A DNA stretch of 64,000 nucleotides from Mariniblastus sp. (GCA_029251085.1 JAQXDZ010000096.1:1-64000), one strand, 5' to 3'; numbered from the stretch's first letter, positions 8,113 to 18,034 are shown. Notes: generated from the letters alone by a model not told the origin. Numbers and translations are program-made.

Positions 8113-8632
8113 GCCGTTTGATGATGTGCCAACCAAACGGACTGGCCGAAGCGTTGAATTCAGCCATTCCTATTTCACCGACCTTCAGTGAAAAACCAAC
8201 ATCACCGAAGCCTTTCACTAACCCCGTTCTCGGCCTCACCCATTTAGTCTGATCCTTGCCTTCCATAAAAACTTCTTGATCAAAATTCGCCATCCGATAG
8301 ATCCCTGGCGGACTGTCGTCAGTCAATTCATTGACCAGTAAATCAAAGTCCTCGCCCGCTCTAGCCCTCTCAAGAACCTCGTTCGCCAACTTTCCAGCAC
8401 CAGTCTGATCGCGTGGTATGATTTTGCTGCTACCCGGCAAGGCTCCATCAAAACTGATCAAAATATGTTGAATCGAAACGTGGCTTGGTTCGCCATTCTC
8501 GAGCGTTACCATTTCAACCTCGACCGGAACAGCCGCAAGTTCCTTGGAAATTGGCGAGGAAGCATTTCGCTCACACCCAACCAAAAGGCAAATTGCCAGA
8601 AGAATTGTAAAGCACTTCATCATCTTACTCAC
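8105..8632 (-). CDS. Peptidyl-prolyl cis-trans isomerase (parvulin/PPIC), lipoprotein
   Basis: The 175-residue protein begins with a lipoprotein signal ending in the lipobox LVGC (Cys19), then a short linker and one rotamase domain. Typical parvulin landmarks are the beginning VSIQHILISFDG, the helix LANEVLERARAGEDFDLLVNEL, the segment GFGDVGFSLKVGEIG and the terminal GWHIIKRLK. It would catalyse prolyl isomerisation of exported proteins while anchored to a membrane. The Asp-Asp-Ser-Pro stretch replaces the usual SxD loop sequence, so its activity is probable rather than certain. Confidence 0.85.
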   Translation of the reverse strand: MSKMMKCFTILLAICLLVGCERNASSPISKELAAVPVEVEMVTLENGEPSHVSIQHILISFDGALPGSSKIIPRDQTGAGKLANEVLERARAGEDFDLLVNELTDDSPPGIYRMANFDQEVFMEGKDQTKWVRPRTGLVKGFGDVGFSLKVGEIGMAEFNASASPFGWHIIKRLK

Positions 8633-8670
8633 TAAGTTAAGTTCTTATTCAGTCCCAATTTTGGTTTGGC

Positions 8671-9351
8671 TTATTGGTCATGTCGCCGATAGCGTTGGCT
8701 AAGGCGACGGGGCGAAACACCAAGACGATAGGCACCGCACATCATCCAGTTTCGAATTGTTTGTCTTACCAGCCCACCCGCCAACCACCGGCGAGCCGAA
8801 ACGATTGTTGGTCCGTCGAGCAATAACGGCTTGCCGAACATTCGTAACGTTCTCGAAAGTTGAAAATCTTCCATCAAATCAATCTGAGGAAATCCGCCAA
8901 CTAGGTCAAACCTTTTTCGTGTTATAAAAAACGCTTGATCACCGTAAATCAATCCCTGCCATCTGACACGAAGTTCGTTGCCAAACTCAACCCAGCGAAA
9001 GAGGATACGATCGTGATTTATCCGTTGACGAAATGCGCCAAACTCAAACTCTGAATCCACTAGGCCAGTTCTAATTTGTGAACACGAATCAACCTCAAGC
9101 CAGTTGTCAGCATGGAGAAAAACGAGAACGTCCCCAGTAGAACCTTCAGCCCCATTGTTCATCTGGATCGCCCGCCCTGCGGGTGAGTGCACCAACTCAC
9201 AGTCGAGGTTAGCCAACTGAGCCAATGTTCCATCCGTACTGCCTCCGTCTACCACAATGACTTGATCGGCACCGGCCGACCAGGCACGTGCGACAGACCG
9301 AGCAATCAGATCACGCTCATTTACAACAGGAATTACAATTGAAATTTTCAC
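8671..9351 (-). CDS. Family 2 glycosyltransferase, TIGR04283-like
   Basis: This 226-residue GT-A fold enzyme has the nucleotide-sugar segment ISIVIPVVNERDLI, the VVDGGSTDGT motif, LVHSPAGRAIQMNNGA and FLHADNWL (the DxD-like metal site). This sequence set is that of the short, soluble TIGR04283 group, often found with radical SAM genes in arsenosugar-type clusters; no such partner is next to it here. A longer frame from TTG 9384 exists, but the family normally begins within a few residues of ISIVIPV, so GTG 9351 is preferred. It lies 38 bases upstream of the parvulin gene on the same strand and may be cotranscribed. Confidence 0.85.
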   Translation of the reverse strand: MKISIVIPVVNERDLIARSVARAWSAGADQVIVVDGGSTDGTLAQLANLDCELVHSPAGRAIQMNNGAEGSTGDVLVFLHADNWLEVDSCSQIRTGLVDSEFEFGAFRQRINHDRILFRWVEFGNELRVRWQGLIYGDQAFFITRKRFDLVGGFPQIDLMEDFQLSRTLRMFGKPLLLDGPTIVSARRWLAGGLVRQTIRNWMMCGAYRLGVSPRRLSQRYRRHDQ

Positions 9352-9511
9352 GAGAACAGCGGCCAGTAACGGAACAGGCCTCAACAGACCTGATTTAGTC
9401 GAAAACGAAAGTTTCTAGAATATCCCGAGAACCAAGCATTTAAAATAGCCCCGAACCAAAACAAAACAGCGTTGTTTAGCATGCAGCTGAATTCCCCCAA
9501 GGCCCTCAACG

Positions 9512-9544
9512 AAAAAACGCACCTACCCAATTGGGCAAGTGCGT
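9512..9544 (-). terminator. Intrinsic terminator of the thioredoxin gene
   Basis: Read on the minus strand, ACGCACTTGCCC folds back on GGGTAGGTGCGT, with the central AATT as loop, followed by a T tract (plus-strand A at 9512-9517). It starts about 43 bases after the stop codon. Confidence 0.85.
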
Positions 9545-9586
9545 GAAATAATTCAACGAAATTGCGACGTTTACAGCGTTAGCCTA

Positions 9587-10027
9587 CTATTTCTTTTCAA
9601 CCGTTGGAGTCACAAGATCTGCAGTTCGGACGTTAGCCTTCTTTACAAATTTCTCAACGCTGGCAACTGATTTGTAGCCACTTAAGAACTTACGAGTCCA
9701 CTTACCATTTTTCTTTTCAAACAGAATAAGCTGCGGAACGCCTCGGCCACCGATCAACTGACGAGCCACAGTTGCATCTTTATCAAGATCAACATTTGTA
9801 TAATGATAGCCTTCAAACGCAGACTTCTTTAACAGTTGTGGGATCGTGTTCTTCTTCATTGACTGGCATGGTGGACACCATTTTGCAGTTACCAAAACCA
9901 GCAACGGCTTGTCGCCAGATTGTGCATTCTTGTACGCCGTGGCGTAATCAATCGACTGTTGTGCGTTAACGTTTTCAACTGCGAACAAAACCAATGCAGC
10001 CGACAATAAGATTAAGACTTGCTTCAT
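9587..10027 (-). CDS. Exported thioredoxin-fold protein
   Basis: The 146-residue protein has a signal peptide (KQVLILLSAALVLFA, cleavage near VNA-QQ) and a thioredoxin fold with the redox motif WCPPC. A cis-Pro is present in GGRGVPQLILF. It probably reduces or scans disulfides in the periplasm. An upstream in-frame ATG at 10039 overlaps a GGAGGA sequence that sits perfectly (five bases) before the ATG at 10027, so 10027 is the real start. It is monocistronic, ending in a clear terminator. Confidence 0.9.
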   Translation of the reverse strand: MKQVLILLSAALVLFAVENVNAQQSIDYATAYKNAQSGDKPLLVLVTAKWCPPCQSMKKNTIPQLLKKSAFEGYHYTNVDLDKDATVARQLIGGRGVPQLILFEKKNGKWTRKFLSGYKSVASVEKFVKKANVRTADLVTPTVEKK

Positions 10028-10553
10028 TTCTTCCTCCATCCATGAGGTGATTACCGGAGCTGAATAGTCCGGCCCCAGTTAAACGATCCGTGGGGTATTT
10101 AGCGGTGACGAATTTCTTATCGACGTCTGAGCGGTTTGCAAACCGATTCAAATTTTGTTGAAGCCGCGGAATCGCATTCATTTTTTTTGTTCCACAGCGT
10201 TACCCCTACGTCCCGAAATTCCCACATCACTGGCGAGGCAGACCCGCCGGATCGGCATGATTTGGCAGGTTGTAATGGAAATAAAAATTGTCACGACCAC
10301 TCTACTAAAAAGGAACAGAACGACCTTATCCGATGCAATCCGAACTCCAGTCAAGGATTCTTCAACAGAACCGTCACTCCCGTATCATTCCGAGATAACG
10401 TTACAAATTCTCATTTCACATGAAAATCAATCAGGTTCGGATTACTGGAGAGTGAAATCCATGAAGTATTTCTTTTGGGATTTCGACAAAGACTTGATAC
10501 AATCCACGCTGTCGTAATCATCAAATTGCCACGGGCTCAACCGAAAATTCAAA
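10028..10553. other. Intergenic region without a supported gene
   Basis: This 526-base stretch separates the divergent thioredoxin and oxidoreductase genes. Plus-strand ORFs of 95 and 120 codons exist but overlap one another, have no signal, domain or ribosome site, and look like chance. It must hold both promoters; I cannot place them. Confidence 0.5.
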
Positions 10554-11597
10554 ATGAAACTGCGTGTTGGGCTAATTGGACTTGGTGATCAATGGCAGAC
10601 CAGACATCGGCCTGCTCTGATGGCACTCTCTGACCGATTTGATGTCCATGCAATCTGTTGTGAGGTTGCGGAAAAATCAATTCAGGTAGCCAAAGAATTC
10701 GATGCCATTCCGATGGACGGGTTCCGAGCAATGGTGGAACGTGATGACATCGACGCTGTGCTGGTCCTGTCGCCCGATTGGTACGGGCCAATTCCAATTT
10801 TGGCGGCCTGCGAAGCGGGTAAGGCAGTCTATAGTTCTGCCGCATTGGATGTGTCTGAAGGCCAAGCGTTGGAAATCAGACAGAGAATCGAAGCTTCTGG
10901 TGTCGCATTCATGGCCGAACTCCCTCGTCGGCACGCTCCAGCAACAATCCGCCTGAAAGAGCTGATGGCAACTCGCCTGGGACCTCCACGGCTTTTGTTC
11001 TGCCACGAACGGATGCCGATGGAGAGCCAGTCTGATTCTTTGCGGCGTGGAGAATACTGTCCGCTGGCTTGGCGACATTTAATGGAGCTTGTGGATTGGT
11101 GCCGCTATCTCGTAAATTCCGATCCCACTTCGGTAATCAGCGCGGTGCATGAACAGCACGATGATAAAACAGATTTGTTTTACCAAATGATTAGTCTCCA
11201 GTTCCCCCCCAATGAAATTGATGGAGCCGAAGGGAAAACGACTGGTTTTGCGCCTCAAGCACAATTAAGCGTCGGGCATTATATTCCAGAACGTTGGCCA
11301 GATGCACTTTCGTTTAAACGCCCGGCTTCCGTTCAGGTTTGCTGTGAAAATGGGATGGCCTTTATTGACCTTCCTTCCAATCTCGTCTGGTTCGACGACG
11401 CTGGACAACATACCGAATCGCTCGATTTCGAACGCGGAGTGGGTGAGCAAATGCTCGACCGATTTTACCGAGCCGTTACAAGTTTAATCCGCAAAACCAC
11501 CGATCCCGAGGATGCTTATCGCGCAATGAAAATTGTCGTAAGTGCAAACGAGAGCTCCAAGGTAAATCGTCGCGTGCCGATTAATTACGATGATTAA
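10554..11597 (+). CDS. Gfo/Idh/MocA-family oxidoreductase, cytosolic
   Basis: The 347-residue protein opens with the Rossmann motif KLRVGLIGLGDQW and continues with the family pattern (DDIDAVLVLSPDWYGPIPI, AACEAGKAVYSS). The strand usually containing the catalytic EKP reads SSAALDV, so the canonical Lys of EKP is missing; catalysis may be altered or the protein may be non-canonical. It has no signal peptide, in contrast to the Tat-exported homologue at 45562-47388. Substrate unknown. Upstream 526 bases are non-coding; it converges on the zinc-ribbon gene 38 bases downstream. Confidence 0.82.
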   Translation: MKLRVGLIGLGDQWQTRHRPALMALSDRFDVHAICCEVAEKSIQVAKEFDAIPMDGFRAMVERDDIDAVLVLSPDWYGPIPILAACEAGKAVYSSAALDVSEGQALEIRQRIEASGVAFMAELPRRHAPATIRLKELMATRLGPPRLLFCHERMPMESQSDSLRRGEYCPLAWRHLMELVDWCRYLVNSDPTSVISAVHEQHDDKTDLFYQMISLQFPPNEIDGAEGKTTGFAPQAQLSVGHYIPERWPDALSFKRPASVQVCCENGMAFIDLPSNLVWFDDAGQHTESLDFERGVGEQMLDRFYRAVTSLIRKTTDPEDAYRAMKIVVSANESSKVNRRVPINYDD

Positions 11598-11635
11598 ATA
11601 GGAATGCTAATCGGTTAGCACCTGCACCTAGACAG

Positions 11636-12196
11636 TCAATTTGTGCCGAGTGTAATTTTGCACTGTGAACAAATTTGATAATCATCACGCACTAGGAAGC
11701 CGATCGGCGAAAGAACACACGTCGTCAACAACAATACCGTAAATATCACCCACCCCACCGTTGAAACCTTCGATTTCAACTTGGGAGGCTTAGTGGTTCT
11801 GCAATACGGACAGCAAAACCCTACCGGTGCAGGACGTGGACTTTCCACGACCAACGCCTGCGCTGTTTGAACGTCACCTAAATTTTGGCTTGTTGTCGGT
11901 TGTTGTATGTCCAAAGAACCATCTGCGGTAACCGCCTTTTTAAAGGGCTGTCCCCCGAATCCAGATTTCTGACCAACTCGACCTGAGGCACGAGAGATGG
12001 TGAGGTCATCGCCACCAACCGTATTGGCTTGGCGGGAAACTCCCCCTTTATCGGAGCTTAAATCTTTACCTGCATTGGGCGCAATCAGCTTAAAACGGTG
12101 CGAGCAGTGCGGGCAAGCGACATCGTAACCAACACGATCGCTTCCCGTCTGCATGACCGTCTGGCACCGAGGACAAGCAAAACGAACTTTTTCCAA
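11636..12196 (-). CDS. Zinc-ribbon protein with LITAF-like C-terminal membrane domain
   Basis: The 186-residue protein has an MJ0042-type N-terminal zinc ribbon (Cys8, Cys11, Cys28, Cys31), a low-complexity linker to about residue 125, and a C-terminal unit CPYC (129-132), one hydrophobic segment (about 147-168) and CSQC (176-179) ending ITLGTN. That CxxC-membrane helix-CxxC arrangement, with closing ...LG, is how LITAF-like domains are built: two half zinc ribbons joined by a membrane-inserted hairpin. Start is TTG 12196, preceded by GAGGTG at good spacing. Function unknown; likely a cytoplasm-facing membrane adaptor. Confidence 0.75.
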   Translation of the reverse strand: MEKVRFACPRCQTVMQTGSDRVGYDVACPHCSHRFKLIAPNAGKDLSSDKGGVSRQANTVGGDDLTISRASGRVGQKSGFGGQPFKKAVTADGSLDIQQPTTSQNLGDVQTAQALVVESPRPAPVGFCCPYCRTTKPPKLKSKVSTVGWVIFTVLLLTTCVLSPIGFLVRDDYQICSQCKITLGTN

Positions 12197-12319
12197 ATGA
12201 TCACCTCAAGAAACACAACCATTGCACCGGATCTATTCGTGCAACGCCTTGGGATATTAGAAAATTTATCCCCAAGCTTCCCAATTTTCTTAGAAATTAA
12301 CGAGCAATCCCTGCAACGC

Positions 12320-15300
12320 CTATTCTATCCGGCGATGTCTCTCAGGAATGCCTTCTGCTTCTGGCGACTCCGGAGTCGCAACCTCCGCAACTTCTCCAAC
12401 AAGTAGCAACTTCGGCTCACTGGTCTCAACATCCAACTGGACCTCAGACAGCGGACGTTCTTTTCCGAAGAACTTACCGAGCGGACCCGCTAAGATAGCC
12501 GGAAGAAAAATCAAATCGCCGACGAGTGCCGCTGCCAACAAGAATAGCATCAATACGCCAAATCGCTGCGTCGGTGTAAAGGTACTCAGGGCAAATGCTG
12601 CCAATCCGAGGCCACCGATCAATGTAGTCTGTGTCATTGCCGTCGCGACACGAGAATAGGCGACTTTGATCGCTTCCTTCCGGCGGTACCCCTGAGCAAG
12701 TGCATTCCGATACCAATTTAAAAAGTGAATCGTATCATCGACCGCGACGCCCATCGCAACACTCGCGGTCATCATCGAACCGATATCAACCAGAAAGCTA
12801 TCCACGCTGCCACCAAACCAACTATTCATGTGGCCCATGAACCCGAAAATAACAACTACGGGAAACACGTTAGGCAGCATCGCCGCCATGCCGCCGCGGA
12901 CATTCAGTAAATTACCAGGCCCAACCGGTGATCGCCAATCTCTTAACAACAGCATCATGACTACCGAGATCATGATGAAGGCAAGCCCGATACTCTGAAT
13001 CAAACTCTCCAGCAGTGATCGCTGAGCCTTGTACACAATCGGGACGATCCCAGTGTACATTGCCGTAACATCAATCTCTGCCTGGCCGTTGTCCTTCAAT
13101 TCTTTTGCTGTCTTCATGCCCGCCAGCGGCAACTTAGTTTTGGGATCAACATCGAAGCGGTGATTACGAAAATCGACAAATTGTCCACCTGCAATTTCTG
13201 AGTCGGCAATCAACTTCTCAACAACCGCGTAAGCTGGGATCTCATCCACCCGGACAATGCAGTCGAATTGATCAATGAATTTGAGGCTGCTTGCCGCTTT
13301 CTTTTTCGCCACCTCGGCGTCATCTTCGGGGTTGATCCCAAAGACGTCGCCATCGCTCAGCCAAAAATACTTCTTCTTACTTTTGGTCTTTACCGCATTT
13401 TTAAATCCACGATTCTCTAAGAGCGCTCTGAGTGTTTGAGAGTAAATCTTAGATTGATCAATGATCTCACCAAGTGATTTTCCATTGGCAACTTGAGTTC
13501 GAACATCTTCTGACTTGCCCGACGGATCAGGACCAATCAACAACACATTTGCACTATTAAGCGATTCGATTCCGGTCGCATCCTGAAGCCTTCTCAGAAT
13601 CGTTGTTCGATCGCGATAAGCCGCCATAATCGGCTCAACAACTGATTTTAGATCGTTGACAAATTGGCCATAGTCGACGTTGTTTAAAGCTGCCAAACGA
13701 ATACTGACTCGCCACAATTCTCTTCCTGCCCGATTAGGATCGGCTAAATCTTGCTCGCGGTCATCCCGTTTTAAGTTTGATTTCCCAACCTCAGCCAAGT
13801 AGGCCTGAGCTAACATCTCATCGCGTTTACTGTACAACTGCGAGCTATAACTTTTTCGCTCAATTGACTCTTCGTCGGATTCAATCCGAAATAGCGGAGC
13901 GAACATGTCGGTAGACATACCAGAGCCAACAATACCCATGCCGTCGGGACCGAAGTAAAACTCCAGTTGCTCTCTTACTCGTTCTGACAACTCCATTCGT
14001 TCAAGCATTGAATACTTGAGGTCATAGGCCATCCGCTGCTCATCGCTGAAAACCAGCGTGAAATCTTCAACGGGTTCCCCATCACTGTCCTTCGCAACTG
14101 CCGCCAGTTGCTCGGCTTTAAGCTGTGCTAAGTACGGCTCTTTTTGTGCACTCAGGTCGACACCGACGGGTATCTCCGCTGGCACCAACTCACCAAGATT
14201 CTCCTCCATCCACGCATAATCATGCAGGATTTTGGCATCTTTATCAAAGAGCTTGAGCAAATGCACTGAGGTTTGAATTTTTGTCGCACCCACAGCAAAA
14301 AAGGCCAACATGATCACCGAGGTGACGGTTACCACGGCATGATGATCGACAACCCAATTCCCTATCCGCTCCCAAATTCTTGCAACCGCCGCCGTCAGCC
14401 CAGACTCTTTCCCTAACTCGTCTCTATTCTTTTTCTTGTAACCCGGTTTCCAAACTGTCAATGCGCTCGGTAAGTAGGTAAACAGGAGAACGACAGTCGC
14501 CATCGTCGCAATCGCTGAAAACAAACCAAATTTGTAAATCGGCGTCAGGTTACTGGTCGTTAGCGAGATCAGCCCCAAAGCAGTCGTAAACGCGGCAAGA
14601 GTGCAGGGGAAGAGACTGTGCTTCACCGCAGTTTCAACCGCCAAATCTGGCCCATCTTCGTAACAGGCGTCCCGATAATAATTAACAATGTGTACCGCAC
14701 TCGAGAGCGCCAATACATAAACCAACGAAGGCATCGACATTAAAATGGCGTCCATCGTTTGTCCACCAAACCAAACAAACGACAAACTTGAGATCGCAGC
14801 GGTGCCACCAACGAAAAAGAGCATCATCGCGACGCGGACGCTGCCGAAACTAAAATAAGCAAGACTGAAGCCGATGATCAAGGAAAGACTGACCAAACGC
14901 AAAAGCGTGCTGGTCCCTTCTTCGTCAATGGCGACATTGTCGCTAGGAGGTCCGCCAATTCGCAAATTAGCCGCTTCAATACCACACTCACCTGTAGCCA
15001 GTTCCAGAATACGACCCCTGGTTTTCCCAAGCATTGGCCGGCCAACGGCTCGTGCAAGCTCATTAATCACCGGCTCGTTGAGCGTTACAATAAAACACGT
15101 TTGACGGGCAGGCGGCTCAATTTGCAGCTTGTACCACATCCAATACCAAACCTCCAACTTCTTCGTAGAGGTCGCATTTTTTAACTCTTCAATGTCGCCA
15201 TCAAAATTCTTACTTAGTTCCTCTTCAATGAATTCGTCAAACACTTCCCGATGGAGGTCTGTCGAACGAAGTTGCGTTCGCAGTGAATCATCCACTTGTG

Positions 15301-16156
15301 CCAACAGTGAATCGAAAGTCCATGTAAAATCTTTTGATGGCGTTGGGCCGTAGAGTGAACCCGTCAACCGCTTGTGTGCTTCGATTTTTGCTTCGATTGT
15401 GCTTAGATCGTTTTCGCTCAAACCCCCGATTCGCAAAGTCCCGTTGGGACCTGCCATTTGCTCAAAAACATCCGGCCCTGAAATAACCGACTGGAAGGGT
15501 CGACAGCAAAGCTTTTCCGGATTTTTATAGAATTCGTTTTCAATCCCTTTTGCATCGTCTGGCGGTGCACCAAACGTACGAATGAATTTACCCGACGCCT
15601 TGTTCTTTCCTTTGACGATACGTTCGAAGAACCGCTTTCCGCCTTCAACGACGTTGTTTTGACCTTCCCACTGATACAACTCACCCCGACGGTTGATAAA
15701 GTACCACTTTCCGTTTCGCCCTCGGAGCCATTTCTCTTGTTGTTCGCCCCAATCCTCATGGAAGTTCCCATCGTAGAGTAAGCCTAATTCATCGCCTTTA
15801 CGATGTGCCTCTACCTCTTCATCGTTTTGGGTTTCTTTGAAAATCTTTTCATATTCTTGAGACTCCTCGCGCAGCTTGCGCAAGAAATTTGTGTACCTCG
15901 CATCGCCCTCTTTGCACCATGGCCCGCTGACGCAGACAAATTGGTCGCCACCATAAAAATATTTACGAAACTCACCAAGCTCTTTCGTTTCGGTGTAATC
16001 ATCCGGCAACCAATCCGCGACATTATTTTGCATGTCACTGAGGCCAAGACGGGCACCGCGCAGAGCGAAGGGCAGTAAAAAAAAGACAGTGCATAACAGC
16101 ACCATCGCTACGCTTCCAAAAACTGGAACGTGGAGCGAGAAAAAACGCTTAGTCAT
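12320..16156 (-). CDS. RND/MMPL-family exporter, very large
   Basis: The 1278-residue protein has the RND layout: an N-terminal helix (SVAMVLLCTVFFLLPFA), a long extracytoplasmic domain (about residues 35-425), a five-to-six-helix block, a second extracytoplasmic domain (about 640-1040), then the last helical block with MMPL signatures (SVAMGVAVDDTIHFLNWYR). The permeation block SLVYVLALSSAVHIVNYYRD mirrors it in the first half. Planctomycete members are annotated as predicted exporters of lipids or hydrophobic compounds; the cargo is not identifiable. No membrane-fusion partner or outer-membrane channel is adjacent, so it may act alone like MmpL/HpnN. The ends are Glu-rich. Confidence 0.88.
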   Translation of the reverse strand: MTKRFFSLHVPVFGSVAMVLLCTVFFLLPFALRGARLGLSDMQNNVADWLPDDYTETKELGEFRKYFYGGDQFVCVSGPWCKEGDARYTNFLRKLREESQEYEKIFKETQNDEEVEAHRKGDELGLLYDGNFHEDWGEQQEKWLRGRNGKWYFINRRGELYQWEGQNNVVEGGKRFFERIVKGKNKASGKFIRTFGAPPDDAKGIENEFYKNPEKLCCRPFQSVISGPDVFEQMAGPNGTLRIGGLSENDLSTIEAKIEAHKRLTGSLYGPTPSKDFTWTFDSLLAQVDDSLRTQLRSTDLHREVFDEFIEEELSKNFDGDIEELKNATSTKKLEVWYWMWYKLQIEPPARQTCFIVTLNEPVINELARAVGRPMLGKTRGRILELATGECGIEAANLRIGGPPSDNVAIDEEGTSTLLRLVSLSLIIGFSLAYFSFGSVRVAMMLFFVGGTAAISSLSFVWFGGQTMDAILMSMPSLVYVLALSSAVHIVNYYRDACYEDGPDLAVETAVKHSLFPCTLAAFTTALGLISLTTSNLTPIYKFGLFSAIATMATVVLLFTYLPSALTVWKPGYKKKNRDELGKESGLTAAVARIWERIGNWVVDHHAVVTVTSVIMLAFFAVGATKIQTSVHLLKLFDKDAKILHDYAWMEENLGELVPAEIPVGVDLSAQKEPYLAQLKAEQLAAVAKDSDGEPVEDFTLVFSDEQRMAYDLKYSMLERMELSERVREQLEFYFGPDGMGIVGSGMSTDMFAPLFRIESDEESIERKSYSSQLYSKRDEMLAQAYLAEVGKSNLKRDDREQDLADPNRAGRELWRVSIRLAALNNVDYGQFVNDLKSVVEPIMAAYRDRTTILRRLQDATGIESLNSANVLLIGPDPSGKSEDVRTQVANGKSLGEIIDQSKIYSQTLRALLENRGFKNAVKTKSKKKYFWLSDGDVFGINPEDDAEVAKKKAASSLKFIDQFDCIVRVDEIPAYAVVEKLIADSEIAGGQFVDFRNHRFDVDPKTKLPLAGMKTAKELKDNGQAEIDVTAMYTGIVPIVYKAQRSLLESLIQSIGLAFIMISVVMMLLLRDWRSPVGPGNLLNVRGGMAAMLPNVFPVVVIFGFMGHMNSWFGGSVDSFLVDIGSMMTASVAMGVAVDDTIHFLNWYRNALAQGYRRKEAIKVAYSRVATAMTQTTLIGGLGLAAFALSTFTPTQRFGVLMLFLLAAALVGDLIFLPAILAGPLGKFFGKERPLSEVQLDVETSEPKLLLVGEVAEVATPESPEAEGIPERHRRIE

Positions 16157-16350
16157 AAATGAGTTTCGGGTCTAACGAAATACGTTGCACCCGCAATAAA
16201 CCGATTAAATGAAACGCCTCGTGGCAGCCTAAGAGTACCGAGACAGGGGGTTCGCGTCCACGTCAAAGAGATCGAAAATACGGCTTGATAGCGTCCCCAA
16301 ATACCCAAAAAGCAAAGGTTTAGCGGTCATCGGGGTTAAAATCACTTTCC

Positions 16351-17856
16351 CTATCCGCCATTTAAGAGTGAAAATTGCTGGAAAAGATACTTCCACATTG
16401 GATGATGGATCAAAACGGCTAACAACAGCAGAGCTGTCGGGCGAGTAGACAATAACGTTCTAAACATCGGTAAATATCGGACAAAAAGCTGTAACACCAT
16501 AAATATCACGAAGACGTGCACCACAGGCTGCCAACCGAGCACAATTCCTGACAGGACCATCGCAGGAATTAGCGTTGAACGATTCGTTTGCTTAGTTACC
16601 GCCACGACCAAACAGCCTAAACCCGCGCCGCACAGGCCTCCCAACACAAGTTTGCCAAGTTGAGCCAACACCGAAATCGACCCCAACCACGCCAATAAAA
16701 ATTCAGGAGCAGGGATGGGTTGAAAAGGCAGATAGAAGGTCGCAGGAATTAAAAACACGAGGACGACTGTGACAGAATGCCGGTAACTAAGCTTCTGTCC
16801 GTCCCATTCGATCAAAGATAAAACGACCAGCGTGCTTGCGAACAGACAGTGATAAAAATAGATCCCGATAAGATTCCATTTCGGAAACAAGACAACCCAC
16901 AGAACTCCAGCATGGGACATGCTGTTCACCGCAGGAACATTGGCACCGCCCGTGACAAGCTCAAACAAAAAGAGCGAACCAAAAATTGACGCAATTAAAA
17001 GTTCAACAACCAGGTAGCGTGGTGAAATCACGGACTGGCAACTTCGACAGCGTGCCGACAAATTGATGTAGCTGAAAATTGGAAGATTGTCTTTGCGCGA
17101 TATTTTGTTTTTGCAAACCGGACAACTAGAATTCCGCAAGCCAACGCTCTCTCCACGCGGAATGCAATAAGCCACCACATTGAGAAAACTACCAACACAG
17201 GCACCCAAATAGGTAAACAGTAGGAACACGCTGAATTTAGCTGCCCGGAGAGCAATCTCTTTGGCCATGGTCCAATTGGGATCTCTAGCGCGCACACGCC
17301 CATCGCTTTCCGCCAGCGATTCCAGCCACGGCGTCACGATTGGGATCCCTATGACATACACAAAGGCAGGAATGAAAACGATTCCCAAACACATCAACTT
17401 AGTCAATGTTGGTCGCCGGTTGTCTCTGCACGCACTAGCAATTTCGAAAAAGCTTGCGGTGGCCAAACAAATCAACAAAATCACATTTGGAGTCGCCAGC
17501 GGATTATAAGCGTCCGGTTTTAGAAAAAAGGCATTCGGATTTATTACTGAAGCAAAAACATTGAGCGTCATTGCCGCCAACAGGCACACCCTGAGTGCTT
17601 TACCTCCCCGCTCTGACAACAGAGAAGTTACCAGTACAAGGGCCGCAACCAGCGGAATCGGCGAAACATTTTCTCGCGTCACTAACTGAAACAACCAAAC
17701 CAAGAGGGGAACCGACACAAGCAGCAGCAGAATACGCGTGTACTCTCCCACTAGCGAAGATGTGTACGGATCCTGCCCTCTCAAACTCGTTACCGAGTGT
17801 TTGAAATCATCGCGAACGCCGACTTCTTCAGTCAAATGATTCGGTTGGTCAAGCAT
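16351..17856 (-). CDS. Prepilin-peptidase (A24) homologue, catalytic aspartates missing
   Basis: The 501-residue membrane protein has an unusual ~200-residue N-terminal helical extension, then the family start GACVGSFLNVVAYCIPRGES with the DiS-P-DiS zinc pairs Cys245/248 and Cys270/273 and the NLPIFSYI segment. The peptidase core follows, but the two catalytic Asp positions are gone: the usual LPD-x2-T reads LSYRHSVT (around 356-363), and no GD-x-K precedes the conserved LGWQ (440-443). It may keep only the methyltransferase/zinc part or be a pseudoenzyme. No pilin or secretion genes adjoin it; 178 and 194 bases flank it. Confidence 0.8.
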   Translation of the reverse strand: MLDQPNHLTEEVGVRDDFKHSVTSLRGQDPYTSSLVGEYTRILLLLVSVPLLVWLFQLVTRENVSPIPLVAALVLVTSLLSERGGKALRVCLLAAMTLNVFASVINPNAFFLKPDAYNPLATPNVILLICLATASFFEIASACRDNRRPTLTKLMCLGIVFIPAFVYVIGIPIVTPWLESLAESDGRVRARDPNWTMAKEIALRAAKFSVFLLFTYLGACVGSFLNVVAYCIPRGESVGLRNSSCPVCKNKISRKDNLPIFSYINLSARCRSCQSVISPRYLVVELLIASIFGSLFLFELVTGGANVPAVNSMSHAGVLWVVLFPKWNLIGIYFYHCLFASTLVVLSLIEWDGQKLSYRHSVTVVLVFLIPATFYLPFQPIPAPEFLLAWLGSISVLAQLGKLVLGGLCGAGLGCLVVAVTKQTNRSTLIPAMVLSGIVLGWQPVVHVFVIFMVLQLFVRYLPMFRTLLSTRPTALLLLAVLIHHPMWKYLFQQFSLLNGG

Positions 17857-18034
17857 AGATTCAGCGCTAATTTTTTTTCAAACAACAAGAATTGGAAAAT
17901 TTGAAACTAAAACAAAACACCTTGCACTCAACAAAACATTAACCTCGACACAACACATTTCAGCGACAACTCTGATTTCAATTGGGAATCAAAGAACCCC
18001 TGAGCCATAGCCTTAACTATTGGCTTACCTCCGA

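Noticed and set aside
10136-10517. Plus-strand ORFs of 95 and 120 codons
   Set aside because: They overlap in different frames, and show no ribosome site, signal or domain.
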